64,000 nucleotides of DNA from Lamellibrachia satsuma (taxonomy: Eukaryota; Annelida; Polychaeta; Sabellida; Siboglinidae). How positions within the stretch are numbered: position 1 is the first letter of the stretch; the number at the start of each line of letters is the position of its first letter. The stretch spans positions 186,001 through 250,000 of the forward strand of contig BSQZ01000109.1 of NCBI GenBank assembly GCA_033239005.1, given 5' to 3'. The position numbers and the translations under genes are program-made. Below the pieces are notes generated by a model. The model searched no databases, was not told the DNA's origin, and was given only the letters and a program-made list of their open reading frames with translations. Shown here one piece after another: positions 23,546 to 33,317 of the stretch.

Positions 23546-23727
23546 ATGATCTGCTGTGTCACAATTAAGTTATGTAATACCAGGTGTAGTGTTAATTAAA
23601 TATTATTTATTTTAAAAATAGAACGGTGACATTCTGGCTGTGAAGAAATAATAGACAGGCATGTTGATTGACACTTCTTTGACATATTTCACAGTTGTTA
23701 GCATTTGATCTGAGCATTATTAGAGAT

Positions 23728-23730
23728 GTG

Positions 23731-23777
<47 letters not shown>
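23728..23777. repeat. (GTGC)n microsatellite
   Basis: About twelve 'gtgc' units in a row. Confidence 0.95.
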
Positions 23778-23882
23778 ACAGATGTGTGCAATGTTAATAT
23801 TCATCAACTTAATTCATAATTAATTACATATTTTTCACCTCAAATGAATAAAATGTTGCATGTACAGCACATGTCATCTTAC

Positions 23883-23934
23883 CGTGAAAGTTCTCACTTG
23901 GCAAGGTGGGAGCTGTTCTGTTGCACAATGGACT
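23883..23934 (-). CDS. Possible middle exon of the MYB-like gene
   Basis: A 52-base segment lies between 'tttttcag' and 'GTAAGA' on the minus strand, within the presumed intron of the Harbinger MYB-like gene. One reading is 'SPLCNRTAPTLPSENFH'. The splice signals are good, but the phase does not join cleanly to both neighbours, so it may be chance. Confidence 0.2.
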
Positions 23935-24413
23935 CTGAAAAATGTTCATCCTATTTATGTCCCTGTGTAACTCCATCGCATAGGAATAGACCAACACATG
24001 TACATACACACTAATGACAATTTTGTTTAAGTGCGCTTATCATTTACAGCACGGAACTGTCAGATGTTTTATTTAATCTATGCGTGAGCTACGCTAAACA
24101 TTATGTGAGCGAACAAATAGATGAATGCTTCACAACGCCCCCAAGAAACCTATTTTATATATTTTATCTGGCTTCAACAATGACTTAGAAGGTGAATGTT
24201 AGTAATTTGATCTATTAATTGATTGCATTATTTATGCCAACGTGAACAGAGCAATGTGGCGCTTGAATCTAGACGCGAGTCAAATCTGCACATACGAGGG
24301 TCGGAAAAGGTCGTGAAATGAGTTTTGTACACACATAAAAGTACCCAAACATATATAGGATTATATTCGGAGTAAACTATAAATGTATGCACATGTAAAA
24401 CAACTGACATTCG

Positions 24414-25058
24414 CTAACCTTCGACTTCGCTAGTTGCGAAGAGGCCGTCATCGCCCACATCTATGCCGCCTTCCACGCCATCGATCAGCGCCGATTCATC
24501 GCCCACATCGATGCCGCCTTCCACGCCATCGATCAGCGCCGATTCATCGCCCACATCTATGCCGCCTTCCACGGCATCGATCAGCGCCGATTCATCGCCC
24601 ACATCTATGCCGCCTTCCACGCCATCGATCAGCGCCGATTCATCGCCCACATCGATGCCGCCTTCCACGCCATCGATCAGCGCCGATTCATCGCCAAACA
24701 CGTCAGCAATTAGATCAGTGTAGATGCCTTCTTTTCGAGGCGGCCCTCCTCCAGTCCCGGGCTGTTTTCGACGTGCGAGATCAGCCCTCGCGTCACTGGC
24801 TAACTTCTTCCATTTTTTCTCCAGTTCGGCTGCGCTGCGATGGGACTTGGAAACAGCGTTTACGTCCGCTGTCACCAAATACCATGCTTGTTTTTTATCA
24901 CGATTACTTAACGTCGACTTCAATCGACCTTGCAACGTCTCTTTGCTTCGTGCATAGGATTGTATCAATGCAATGATCTCGTCGTGGATGAAGTTGTCTT
25001 TTCGATTACGGGTAGGTGTTTTTTTTCTGCCATGACGAACTAGTGAATTGAATTGCAT
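24414..25058 (-). CDS. MYB/SANT-like DNA-binding protein of Harbinger, exon 1
   Basis: A partner protein of Harbinger transposases (Myb/SANT-like family, related to NAIF1-type domains), thought to bind element ends and help nuclear import of the transposase. The ATG at 25058 begins 'MQFNSLVRHGRKKTPTRN'. Residues about 20-100 carry the trihelix-like signature with 'IHDEIIALIQSYARSK', 'AWYLVTADVNAVS' and 'RSAAELEKKWKKLASDARA'. Residues about 123-202 are five in-frame copies of a 16-residue acidic repeat (DESALIDGVEGGIDVG). The frame ends at 24414, where 'GAAG|GTTAGC' looks like a splice donor. The remaining C-terminal coding sequence is at 22262-20997 and is split by a solo LTR. Confidence 0.85.
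   Translation of the reverse strand: MQFNSLVRHGRKKTPTRNRKDNFIHDEIIALIQSYARSKETLQGRLKSTLSNRDKKQAWYLVTADVNAVSKSHRSAAELEKKWKKLASDARADLARRKQPGTGGGPPRKEGIYTDLIADVFGDESALIDGVEGGIDVGDESALIDGVEGGIDVGDESALIDAVEGGIDVGDESALIDGVEGGIDVGDESALIDGVEGGIDVGDDGLFATSEVEG
24451..24690 (-). repeat. 48-bp in-frame coding minisatellite, 5 copies
   Basis: The units start at 24451, 24499, 24547, 24595 and 24643 with only a few substitutions. Each encodes 16 residues of the MYB-like protein, so expansion preserved the reading frame. Confidence 0.97.
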
Positions 25059-25128
25059 TCTGGGAAGACGTGCCCTGAAAGGGCGGTAATCCGCTTATCG
25101 GTTAATCGCGCCGGGACCACCTAGTTGG

Positions 25129-25237
25129 GTGACGGCTGGGCATCAGTCATGCAACCGCGTCTAAGCATCGGCCCAACTAGGTCGAGTCTAGGGAATTGGG
25201 TGTTACTTTACGGCGTAAGGCTGTCATGCAACCGGCC
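25129..25237 (-). repeat. Harbinger right terminal/subterminal inverted repeat
   Basis: On the minus strand GGCCGGTTGCATGACA at 25237 is followed 81 bases later by 'cggttgcatgactgatgccc' and 'agccg'. This mirrors the left end at 19252-19365. Confidence 0.8.
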
Positions 25238-25241
25238 ACAT

Positions 25242-26034
25242 GACTCTACAGACGCGATGTTGTTCCTCGCCCGCCGCCTTCTACCAGTTGTGCATCTCGC
25301 CGCCCATGACTTCCCCCGCGCCCCCGCAGGACGGGCGAAGGAACAGTATGGGCAAAAAGAAGGTATCGTTCGCCCTGGTCAGTGTCCGAGCCGTCAGACA
25401 CGCCCCCGAGGATCCGGCCCGAGGTGCTGTCCTCCCTACGCCAGGGAGCGGCTGCCGCGGCCGCTGAGCGACCGCCGCTCGTCCTCAATTTCTCGCAGCC
25501 CGCCAGCAACTACCTGGCCTTCCGGGAACGTCTCGAGACCTGCCTCGTCTCCCTCGAGAACGTCATCCTGCGAGACTACACAATCGTCGGCACCGTGAAG
25601 GTGAAGAACATCGCCTTCGAGAAACTCGTACCGTCCGTCACACGTTCGATAGTTGGGACACGTCGGGCGATGTGGAGACGACGTACGTCGACAAGAACGA
25701 GCGCGAGGGGGCGCCCTACGACACGTTCTCGTTCGAGCTGCACGTGCCGCCGACGATGGACGTGCGCAAGCACGTGCAGTTCTGCGTGGCGTACGACGTG
25801 AACGGACGGTGCTACTGGGACAACAACAACGGCCTCAACTACGAGGTGATGTCGGCCGACTGGACGGCGTGCAAGCCGACCGACGCCGAACTCGAGCCGC
25901 CGAGTGTGCGGGCCACACTCCGGCCACGACGGGCCGGCGACGTCGCCACGGTGTTCGCTCTGGACATGCAGGACCACTGGGCCGAGTTTAGCTGGTGGCA
26001 GCAGACCTCGCCGAGTGATGGACCCTATTGGTGA
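25242..26034 (+). pseudogene. PPP1R3-like: PPP1R3-like glycogen-targeting subunit with CBM21 domain, frameshifted
   Basis: PPP1R3 proteins tether protein phosphatase 1 to glycogen and promote glycogen synthase activation. Seen here in successive frames: 'STDAMLFLA' (frame 3), 'SPAAFYQLCISPPM' and the PP1-binding RVxF-type 'KKKVSFA' (frame 1), 'SEPSDTPPRIRPEVLSSL' and the CBM21 start 'LVLNFSQPASNYLAFRERL', 'TVKVKNIAFEKLVP' (frame 2), then after an apparent 1-base loss near 25640 'FDSWDTSGDVETTYVDK', 'DTFSFELHVPP' and 'CYWDNNNGLNYEV' (frame 1). At least three frame changes, plus missing residues after KKVSFA, argue for a pseudogene or serious assembly errors. The final 'TGG TGA' overlaps a perfect donor G|GTGAGT at 26031, so the end may be an exon boundary rather than a stop. 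Confidence 0.85.
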
Positions 26035-26195
26035 GTGAGTGTGGGTGAGCCCGTCCCCACGGACCCTATTGTTGAGTGAGGGTGGGTCCGCCCGTCTCCT
26101 GCCCAATTAATGTTCACATTTTCGTTTGTTGTCCACAACGCCGCGTTGCCGTGTGTTTCTCACTCCACTCACCCGTCCGATGTGTTCTTGACTTA

Positions 26196-26273
26196 CTGCG
26201 TCATGTCACCGGGAGCGTCATGTCACCGGAGCGTCATGTCACCTGGAGCGTCATGTCACCGGGAGCGTCATGT
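26196..26273. repeat. 16-18-bp repeat at gypsy insertion site
   Basis: 'gagcgtcatgtcaccgg' is repeated about four to five times. The gypsy element has inserted in the last unit, and 'gtcaccagg' resumes after its right end at 34503. Confidence 0.9.
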
Positions 26274-27301
26274 TGTAAGATATATGCCTCCCTCTTCTTG
26301 TCTTCTTCGGGGCCGCACGCAATGGTCCAGGAGGCATTTCTCACAACGAAGGATATTTTGATTGTCCGTCGTTTTTGCGCTCGCCAGGTCGAGATTTATA
26401 ACTGAATTTGTACTCACTCGACCAATGAGTACATAGAGTACTACAGAAATGTAGTCAACGCATTGTTCTCCAGGTTCGAAACGATTTTAATCTTGTACAT
26501 CAGACGGCTACGTACATAGTAGCAATATAATCACTCACGATGACAAATAAAAATAACAGTGAAGACATCTATCACTGTAAACCGTAAAGAAAAGTAGTGA
26601 ATGTAAACATCACTCAAACTGTATACAGATTCTTAAAATCTAGAAGATTTGACAATAAAATTCTGGCCGGAAATTTTGAATTCTAATGCTAAAGCAGGTA
26701 TGGCCCGCCAGGACCACCCTTACTGAAAATTTTGATGCCTAAAATTCTGCATGACTACACACCTAAGTGTGAATTTAAAATAGTCTTGCCGCTCCCTTGT
26801 AAACGCTCCTCCGGGGTATTTATACTCCCAGTTTTCCAAAATCAGACGCCGTCACTAGAGGCGCTGTGGTTGCTTAAATACCCAATACGCTTTACTATTG
26901 GTCAACTTGTTAAATCCACCCACCCTCTCAACCACTTGACAATGACGACTGCCAGTCTTCCTTTCCCAATTTTGCAAGTTAAACTTTTGAACTCTTGGAG
27001 CTGCGCCAAATCCAGGGTTCCCAGGGCTCCTTCTCGGTTCCCCAATTACGTTGACCCTCGGGTCAGAGCAATTTAGCAAATGTCAGGATTAAAGGGAATG
27101 TTGAAGTGTCTAAACAGTACCATCAATCTTTGACACCATATGGATTGTGTCCATATCCACTTGGGTGGTTTAACTATAAACTTTTAGAAACCTGTTTTTC
27201 TATTGTTAATCTAGGCTTAACACATCGAATAAACTTCCAAATGACTTACTAAACATTAGCGCATAAAAAACTAATTAAACCAAACTGGCCTATACTTTAC
27301 A
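26274..27301 (-). repeat. 3' LTR of the gypsy element
   Basis: 1,028 bp, bounded by TGTAAG...TTTACA. It matches 33474-34501 at every block I compared, at a constant offset of 7,200. Confidence 0.97.
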
Positions 27302-27322
27302 TTCCTCCCACACTTTTTTTTT
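27302..27322 (-). promoter_or_regulatory. Polypurine tract of the gypsy element
   Basis: On the minus strand a run of A's followed by 'gtgtgggaggaa' directly abuts the start of the 3' LTR. This is the expected position for plus-strand priming. Confidence 0.8.
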
Positions 27323-28648
27323 GTTCAAAACAACATGTTGTTTTTAACACAACAATTAAAAAAAAACTTAAAGGAAAGGTCAGTTTGATTTTGCTACCGT
27401 ACGTCTAAACAACGACGTTGCTAGAATACAATGAAAGTATACCTTCACTAAAACAGACAATATGTCTTTGACATACGAGAAATATAAACGTTAGTACTTA
27501 TACATGTACCACACAATGTACAAAGAATACAGCATCGATAGTCATGTGCATTTTACAAGGTACCGTAAACAAACGTCGATACATACATGCATCATACAAA
27601 GTACTAGACTAAAACATCGATAATCACATGCATGTTACAATGCACCAGAAAATACATAGGATACAAACGCAGATTAAACAAATCAATGTCCGTTGGCATA
27701 TAATCCAGTGCGTATCAATAATACACAGTTGTATATAAAAGCTACATAAACAATCATAAAATGATGCTTCACAGTGCTATGATAAAGCAAGAATACATCA
27801 ACAATCCACACAAATCAATTCATGTGCTACAATAAGTATGTCGACATCTTTAACAGCTAGCGGTTTCGACATGGTCTCTCACGTTACGACATGATTCACT
27901 GTCCATTTGTGACACCATTTCAGTGTCGACACAGTACTCTTATAAAGCATTCCAACCACCACGAACAAACACAATATAACAATTGCTACAGTACAGGATA
28001 CATGTCCCGGATACGTTTACCACATTAGAAAAGTACCACTGGAGACTAGCGAAAGTCAGAATACGCATTAATTCCTGTCTGTTTAAGCAAATCCTTTGTT
28101 AGAAAACCTAATTCTAACTATGCCTTTTGTGTTTCACTTGTAAACCAATAATATTCTCACGAAACTTCACTAGCTGATCATGGGTTTTAGCTAATTACTG
28201 AAAGCATTTGGTTTACCGAAGTTAATAAATACGCTAGTTTCGTCGGCTGTAGAGTCGCACTAACGTTGGCATTCACGAACGTCGATGTCGGTCGCTGGTC
28301 CAAAGAATGTTTTTGACAATAAATCGAACATGTCGCGTAATCCTCGTTATACCGTGCACTGTATATCGGGATGGACATTTGTCTTTTTAATTTCAGCGAT
28401 ACGTATACTCTTAGACTCAACTGTCGCGTCTGCTACGTCGTGGATCGAGTCATGTCGCCAGTCACCAATTTGAAACGTTGCATTTTAAAGCGTAATCCCG
28501 GGATTTCGGTCGGCGTTGCTATCGTAATGATAACTACCCATGTCGCCATGTGATCCCATCACCGCCTGTTACAAGGAATCTGTTAAGTAGATAGGATTTA
28601 TAAAACGTACGTCCATATGGACGTATTCAGTCAATTTTGCAATTGCCA
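27323..28648 (-). other. Gypsy 3' untranslated internal region
   Basis: AT-rich, with only short frames. There is no envelope-like protein (no signal peptide plus membrane-anchor frame). Confidence 0.6.
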
Positions 28649-29533
28649 TCAGTGTGTGAAATACACACAGAGTGCTATAGCTGCGCATTTCTGTCGCTTT
28701 ATTTCAGTCTCAGTCGGCGGCGCTAAGTTGCGTCGCTTTCTAAAATACTTCGTCGTCGATAATGACTCACTGTCACTGTCGAATCTGTCCGCTGCTTCGC
28801 GAGCAGTTACAGACCGTGTCCTGGGGCGGAGCGATCTGTCCGTCGCGCGTCGGGTAAGCCTGGGGTTCGGCTGTCTGTCCTCGCGGGGTGGGTCATATCC
28901 ATCGCTGGATGATAAGCTGCGTTCTCGCTTACGTCGCTTAAGTCGTTTACGTGTAACCTGACCAGGCTTCACAGAGGGACCGTCTCGAATTTGATTAGGG
29001 CCAGTGTCAAAGTTCATCGGTCTGTCGTTACTGTCAGTATGGACAGCAAGTCGTCTGCGAGTAGTGCTAGGAACCTGATGACGAATTGGACGCGGATTGC
29101 ACGAGTCCCAATTTTGTTCGGGGTTAACGATTCGACATTTTTCTGCGTTTAGCACTTTGGTTTTCCCTGTCTGTTGGTGGTGGAGATAAATAACTGGACC
29201 CCTTACTCGGGTTACTGTCCAGTGTGGGTCCCACCTAGAAGTTAGAGTCACTCTCGCTTCCGATTTAATAATCACCGAATCTCCAGGTGAAATTTGACGG
29301 GCGTTAGCTTTCCTGGCTAACCTTTCTCTGTTGTGTTTCCGACTATCTTCAGTCATGGCACGAGCTATTTTCAAAGCTCGAGCCAATTCATCGAGTCGAT
29401 TACCAAAAGTTTGGTCATTAGAAATACGAAGTGCCTTTTGTAGAGGCATACGAATGTGTCGGCTAGTCATCAAGAAATACGGTGTATAACCGGTGGTTGT
29501 GGAGACAGATGCGCGGTACGCAAGTAGGGCGCC
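28649..29533 (-). pseudogene. Gypsy integrase C-terminal region, out of frame with pol
   Basis: This frame continues the integrase after the pol stop. It opens at 29533 with the conserved 'LLAYRASVSTTTGYTP' segment, passes a basic region and a GPY/F-like fold ('DPHWTVTRVRGPVIYL', around 29230), and ends with a long serine/arginine-rich tail at 28649. It is displaced by one frame from pol and has no good start of its own. In relatives this segment is one protein with the upstream integrase. About fourteen family-typical residues between the two are absent, so a deletion of 3n+1 bases is the likely break. Confidence 0.85.
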
Positions 29534-32211
29534 TACTGAATCAGTTCTTTAATAGATTTATTGAATCTCTCAATTTTGCCATTTGATTGTGGATGTACTG
29601 GGGTTGTTGTGCGGTGTTCAATTCCGATTTGACTGAGATATCGTTCGAATTCAAAAGCTGTAAATTCTTTCGCATTGTCTGTAATAATCGCTTCCGGTAC
29701 GCCATGACGGCATATGAATCCGTTTGCAAAGGCGTTCCAAACACTTTCGTTAGTTTTGTTAGGTAAAGGAAAAGCTTCGGCCCAACCGGTACAAAAATCA
29801 ATGATTGTAAGAATGTAGCGGTTCCCTGTGGGTGACTCCACTAGCGGTCCGATTAAATCGGCACCTATAATTTGGATGGGGTATGATGCAATTGGCATGT
29901 CTCCCATAGCATGGCTTTGAAAATGTCGGTTATTTGTTAGACAAACTGCGCATTTACATAATTGTGCTCGGACATCTTTACGTAAACCTATCCACACATA
30001 TGCTTCTGTTATTCGACGTACAGTCTTCCAGACAGACAAATGGCCACATTCTTGATGTGCGCGTGAAATGACAGCTTCGCGATAGCCCGTAGGGAGGACT
30101 AAACGAGGATATAAAGGCGTGTGTAGGTTGGGGGATTTCAGACTGTATAAAACACCGTTTAAAATCTCATAGTCATCATCGGTTTTGGCTAATTGCCATA
30201 ATTCAGGAAATTCGCGGCGTTGATCCTGTGCTACTGCTTTCAAATCTAGTCCGTCATGGAGTAGTGGCAGTATGTCCGTTATGTCATCGCCATTGGTCAT
30301 AAGTTCCGGGTCAAAAATATCTTCTGTGTCTATCACAGCAACATTGTTATTCTTGGTATGTTTTATACGAGATAACATATCAGCGCGAATGTTGTGTCGA
30401 CCGGATCGATAAGACACTGTTGCTCCAAATTCAGCTAGAAGAATGCCCCATCTTTGTATTTTCGTGTTATTCAACGCTTTCGTGAAAAGACTCAACAAAG
30501 GTTTATGGTCGGTGTACACATGAAACTGAGACCCAAACAAGTATGCTCGTAATTTCTCAATACAGAATACAACGGCATATGCTTCCTTCTCGATCGTCGC
30601 CCATTTACGTTGTGTGTTAGACAAAGTATGACTAACGTACTGGATTACTTTCTCTACCCCGTCATCAGTTTCCTGGACCAGTATCCCTCCAATCGCGTAA
30701 TCACATGCATCGGTATAAAATCGGTACGGTCGATTCATGTCAGGAGCCGCCATCACATGTGATGACGTCAGTAACCGTTTCAATTCGTCAAACGCTGCTT
30801 GTTTGTCGTCGTCCCACGAAAATCTAACATTTTGACGTGTCAAAGCAATTAATGGTTCAGCTACTGTCGCATAATTTGGTAGGCTGTTCCTGTAGTAGTT
30901 ACACATGCCAAGCATCGATCTAACTTCTTTGACTGTAGTAGGTGGTTTCAGTTTAGCGATGACGTCAACTTTATCCGGATCTGTTGTAATTCCGTCAGCA
31001 TTAAGAACATAGCCTAACAGTTTTACTTCTGGTAAACCAAATGCACATTTTGTCGGCTTAAGTTTAAGTCCGGCATCCCTAAGTTTGTCAAAGACGAGTT
31101 GCAAGTGTTTGATATGATCGTGTTCAGTTTTGCTATACACCAGAATATCGTCGATGTATACAAAGACACACTTGCCAATCAAATCAGCCAAGATCTTATT
31201 CATCTCTCTTTGAAAGAAATTTGGAGCTGATTTAAGACCAAACGGGACCTTGTTAAAGGCATAATGACCTAAATGGCATCGGAAAGCAGTTTTATGTTTA
31301 TCTTCCTCGGCCACGGGCATTTGATAATAACCTGCCTTTAAATCTAACGTTGAGTAAATCGTGCTCCCGCCTACTAAATCAAAGATTTCTTGAATGTGTG
31401 GTAATGGGTAAGCATCTTTCTGTGTTACCTCATTTAGTTTGCGGTAATCAACACACAGACGAGACTCGCCATCCTTCTTTGGAACGAGCAAAATAGGGCT
31501 AGAATACGCCGAATTACTTGGGCATATAATGTCATCATCTAGCATTTCCTTAATCATTTCTTCGACTACCTTTCTCTTACTTAAAGGCATACGATACGCT
31601 TTCTGACAAATCGGAGGCCCATGTGTTTTGATACGCAAGGCACCTGTTGAACAATTACCATTTCGCTCTCCCTTGGCAGAGAAACAATCGGAATTTCGTT
31701 GGATTAATTTGTTAATTTCACTACTGCCTGTTTCGGGCGCAATTGGACCAATGCTAGTATAACCATCTTGTAAGCGACATCTTAAAGGCCATTTCTGGGA
31801 GAACCAGGTAAACACATTTCGTGTTAAATCGATCACACTCCTACCCTTTCGCAAGGAAGGATCACCTAATATCATTTCGTGTGGTAATTCATCGCACACT
31901 ACTACCTCAACAGGAGAAATAATCCCTGATATAGCAACCTGTGTTTTACCACATACTTTAAGTGACACTCCACCTAAACCCTGCAATGGTCCAGAATGCT
32001 CTAGTAAACATGCACGATGCGTTCTCCTTACAATAAGGTCAAAAATGTCTCGTCTTAGAAGAGTACAAGAGGCGCCTGTGTCTACAAGGGCAGTCACCTT
32101 GATACCAGATAGAATAAGGTTGACCGTAGGCCGCCCGCTTACCTGACCTTTATGATCTAAGACGAATGCCCGTTTTCCGACAACCTGCGTTGTGAATAAC
32201 GGCGATGACAT
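29533..32211 (-). CDS. pol: Gypsy Pol: protease, RT, RNase H, integrase catalytic core
   Basis: An 892-residue frame. Aspartic protease DTGA is at residues 44-47. The reverse transcriptase active site YIDD is at 352-355, after 'LCVDYRKLN'. RNase H has D501 and 'YTDHKPL' near 566-572. The integrase zinc finger has H719, H724, C754 and C757. The integrase catalytic triad is D785, D845 and E881, with exactly 35 residues between the last two (DD35E). The frame stops at 29533, just after the catalytic E region, and the C-terminal portion continues in a shifted frame. Pol overlaps the end of gag in the -1 frame. An in-frame TAG two codons upstream of the ATG limits where a frameshift could occur to about 32157-32217. 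Confidence 0.96.
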   Translation of the reverse strand: MSSPLFTTQVVGKRAFVLDHKGQVSGRPTVNLILSGIKVTALVDTGASCTLLRRDIFDLIVRRTHRACLLEHSGPLQGLGGVSLKVCGKTQVAISGIISPVEVVVCDELPHEMILGDPSLRKGRSVIDLTRNVFTWFSQKWPLRCRLQDGYTSIGPIAPETGSSEINKLIQRNSDCFSAKGERNGNCSTGALRIKTHGPPICQKAYRMPLSKRKVVEEMIKEMLDDDIICPSNSAYSSPILLVPKKDGESRLCVDYRKLNEVTQKDAYPLPHIQEIFDLVGGSTIYSTLDLKAGYYQMPVAEEDKHKTAFRCHLGHYAFNKVPFGLKSAPNFFQREMNKILADLIGKCVFVYIDDILVYSKTEHDHIKHLQLVFDKLRDAGLKLKPTKCAFGLPEVKLLGYVLNADGITTDPDKVDVIAKLKPPTTVKEVRSMLGMCNYYRNSLPNYATVAEPLIALTRQNVRFSWDDDKQAAFDELKRLLTSSHVMAAPDMNRPYRFYTDACDYAIGGILVQETDDGVEKVIQYVSHTLSNTQRKWATIEKEAYAVVFCIEKLRAYLFGSQFHVYTDHKPLLSLFTKALNNTKIQRWGILLAEFGATVSYRSGRHNIRADMLSRIKHTKNNNVAVIDTEDIFDPELMTNGDDITDILPLLHDGLDLKAVAQDQRREFPELWQLAKTDDDYEILNGVLYSLKSPNLHTPLYPRLVLPTGYREAVISRAHQECGHLSVWKTVRRITEAYVWIGLRKDVRAQLCKCAVCLTNNRHFQSHAMGDMPIASYPIQIIGADLIGPLVESPTGNRYILTIIDFCTGWAEAFPLPNKTNESVWNAFANGFICRHGVPEAIITDNAKEFTAFEFERYLSQIGIEHRTTTPVHPQSNGKIERFNKSIKELIQ

Positions 32212-33164
32212 TCCCTAGCATAGTGTCCCGGCTTGCCGCAGTTGAAGCAAAGCAGCTGGCGTCTTGTGCGGGTGTCCTCTCGAGGAACACGGCGGGTGTT
32301 CGTGTTGACAGGTGTCCCGTTACGACGGTCGTTAGTCGCGTGAGTGGACGCATCACGGGGGGCAGGGCTGCGCGCTTCGATCTTGGCGATTTTCGTGGCC
32401 AGCTTCTCCACTGTCGACGAAAGGGAATCAACCATTTTGATTAATGGCGGAGTGGAATCGGAGGCCGGCTTCCCCATCATGCCAACTTCCATCGGCTGCT
32501 CGTCCCGTCCGAGGCGAGTGTAAGCGTCCTGTCGCTCACAGAATCGTGTGACGTCTACGAATGCCGCTTCTATCGTAGCAGGCGACTGCTCGACGAGTTT
32601 TCGTGCTAGTTCGTTGGATTTCAATCCTCTGGCGAAAGCTTTAATCAGGAGACGTTCCTGGTCGGCGTTGCGGTGTGCTGTAGGATATGCCACATCAGCG
32701 ATATCTCGAAATCGTCGAGCATACTGGGCAGTTGGTTCGTAAACGGATTGACGAATTTTGTCCAGTTCATCACGTAACACAGCAGATTCATCTGGGTTGA
32801 GAAACTGGGCGGAAATATGGTTACGCAAATCGGCCCAAAGAATAGCTGCTCTTGCGACTTGATTTGCAACGATTACTCCCTCGATATATCGCTCAAGTTC
32901 AAATCGCAAAGGTCCGGAAACAGTTTTAGTTGCAATTTCTATAATACTGTCCGCACCAACCTGGTTGAAAGCCAACGTAACCTCTCGGATCCAATTTCGA
33001 ACAGCGGCTGTCGTAGAACCATCGCACGTTTGTGTCTGACGTATTAAATCTCGAATTTGTTCGCGTTGTGTTCGAATGTGTCGTCTTTCGGCTTCTTGTT
33101 GTGCCAGTCCTAATGTGTAGTTTTGAAATTGTGCCGCATCCATTTTGAAATGTTCGTAAACCAA
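32157..33164 (-). CDS. gag: Gypsy Gag with CCHC zinc knuckle
   Basis: The 335-residue capsid/nucleocapsid precursor, which would assemble virus-like particles. The central part is mostly helical and charged, as in Ty3/gypsy capsids (for example 'RRFRDIADVAYPTAHRNADQ'). The C-terminal zinc knuckle is CFNCGKPGHYAREC at about residues 306-319, the canonical CX2CX4HX4C. The start at 33164 (MVYEHFKMDAAQF) could instead be the second Met (MDAAQF). It lies 3' of a leader of about 310 bases and ends inside the start of pol. Confidence 0.96.
   Translation of the reverse strand: MVYEHFKMDAAQFQNYTLGLAQQEAERRHIRTQREQIRDLIRQTQTCDGSTTAAVRNWIREVTLAFNQVGADSIIEIATKTVSGPLRFELERYIEGVIVANQVARAAILWADLRNHISAQFLNPDESAVLRDELDKIRQSVYEPTAQYARRFRDIADVAYPTAHRNADQERLLIKAFARGLKSNELARKLVEQSPATIEAAFVDVTRFCERQDAYTRLGRDEQPMEVGMMGKPASDSTPPLIKMVDSLSSTVEKLATKIAKIEARSPAPRDASTHATNDRRNGTPVNTNTRRVPREDTRTRRQLLCFNCGKPGHYARECHRRYSQRRLSENGHSS
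32172..32178 (-). promoter_or_regulatory. Candidate -1 ribosomal slippery site (GGAAAAC)
   Basis: In the gag-pol overlap the minus strand reads G GAA AAC in the gag frame. A -1 slip gives GGA AAA and enters pol. It resembles, but does not match, the canonical XXXYYYZ form. Its position fits the only window in which the -1 shift can happen. Confidence 0.4.
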
Positions 33165-33317
33165 TTAACGTAAATAAAAAAAATCACTGTTCGTTTTCGT
33201 CCAATGACAAATGTGAATGAAGGAATGTTTCGTTCCGCATAGCGTCAATAGGGTAGTGAAACATCACGATTATAAGTTTGAGAGACACATACCTCTCTAA
33301 TAGATCGTCGCTGGTAA

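Larger units (their letters stand above)
19252..25237. mobile_element. PIF/Harbinger DNA transposon, ~6 kb, with nested insertions
   Basis: It has convergent genes: a HARBI1-like DDE transposase (plus) and a MYB/SANT-like protein (minus), the two-gene layout known for Harbinger elements. The ends are GGCC[A/G]GTTGCATGACA as an inverted repeat. Each end has a second 'GGTTGCATGAC' copy 80-90 bases inside (19343 and 25156, inverted). A clear 3-bp target duplication is not visible (flanks 'tga' left and 'aca' right). A solo gypsy LTR (21112-22134) and three minisatellites enlarge it. It lies within PPP1R3-like sequence. Between the transposase end and the MYB stop (20670-20996) only untranslated sequence is seen. 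Confidence 0.85.

Noticed and set aside
22064..23568. Three overlapping plus-strand frames of about 390-436 codons (leucine-rich or CYLVTAVAA repeats)
   Set aside because: They arise from the 30-bp minisatellite, whose unit lacks stops in all plus frames. No start context or domain outside the repeat.
27323..28648. Possible env gene of the gypsy element
   Set aside because: No frame longer than about 80 codons and no signal peptide or membrane anchor in the 1.35 kb between pol and the 3' LTR.
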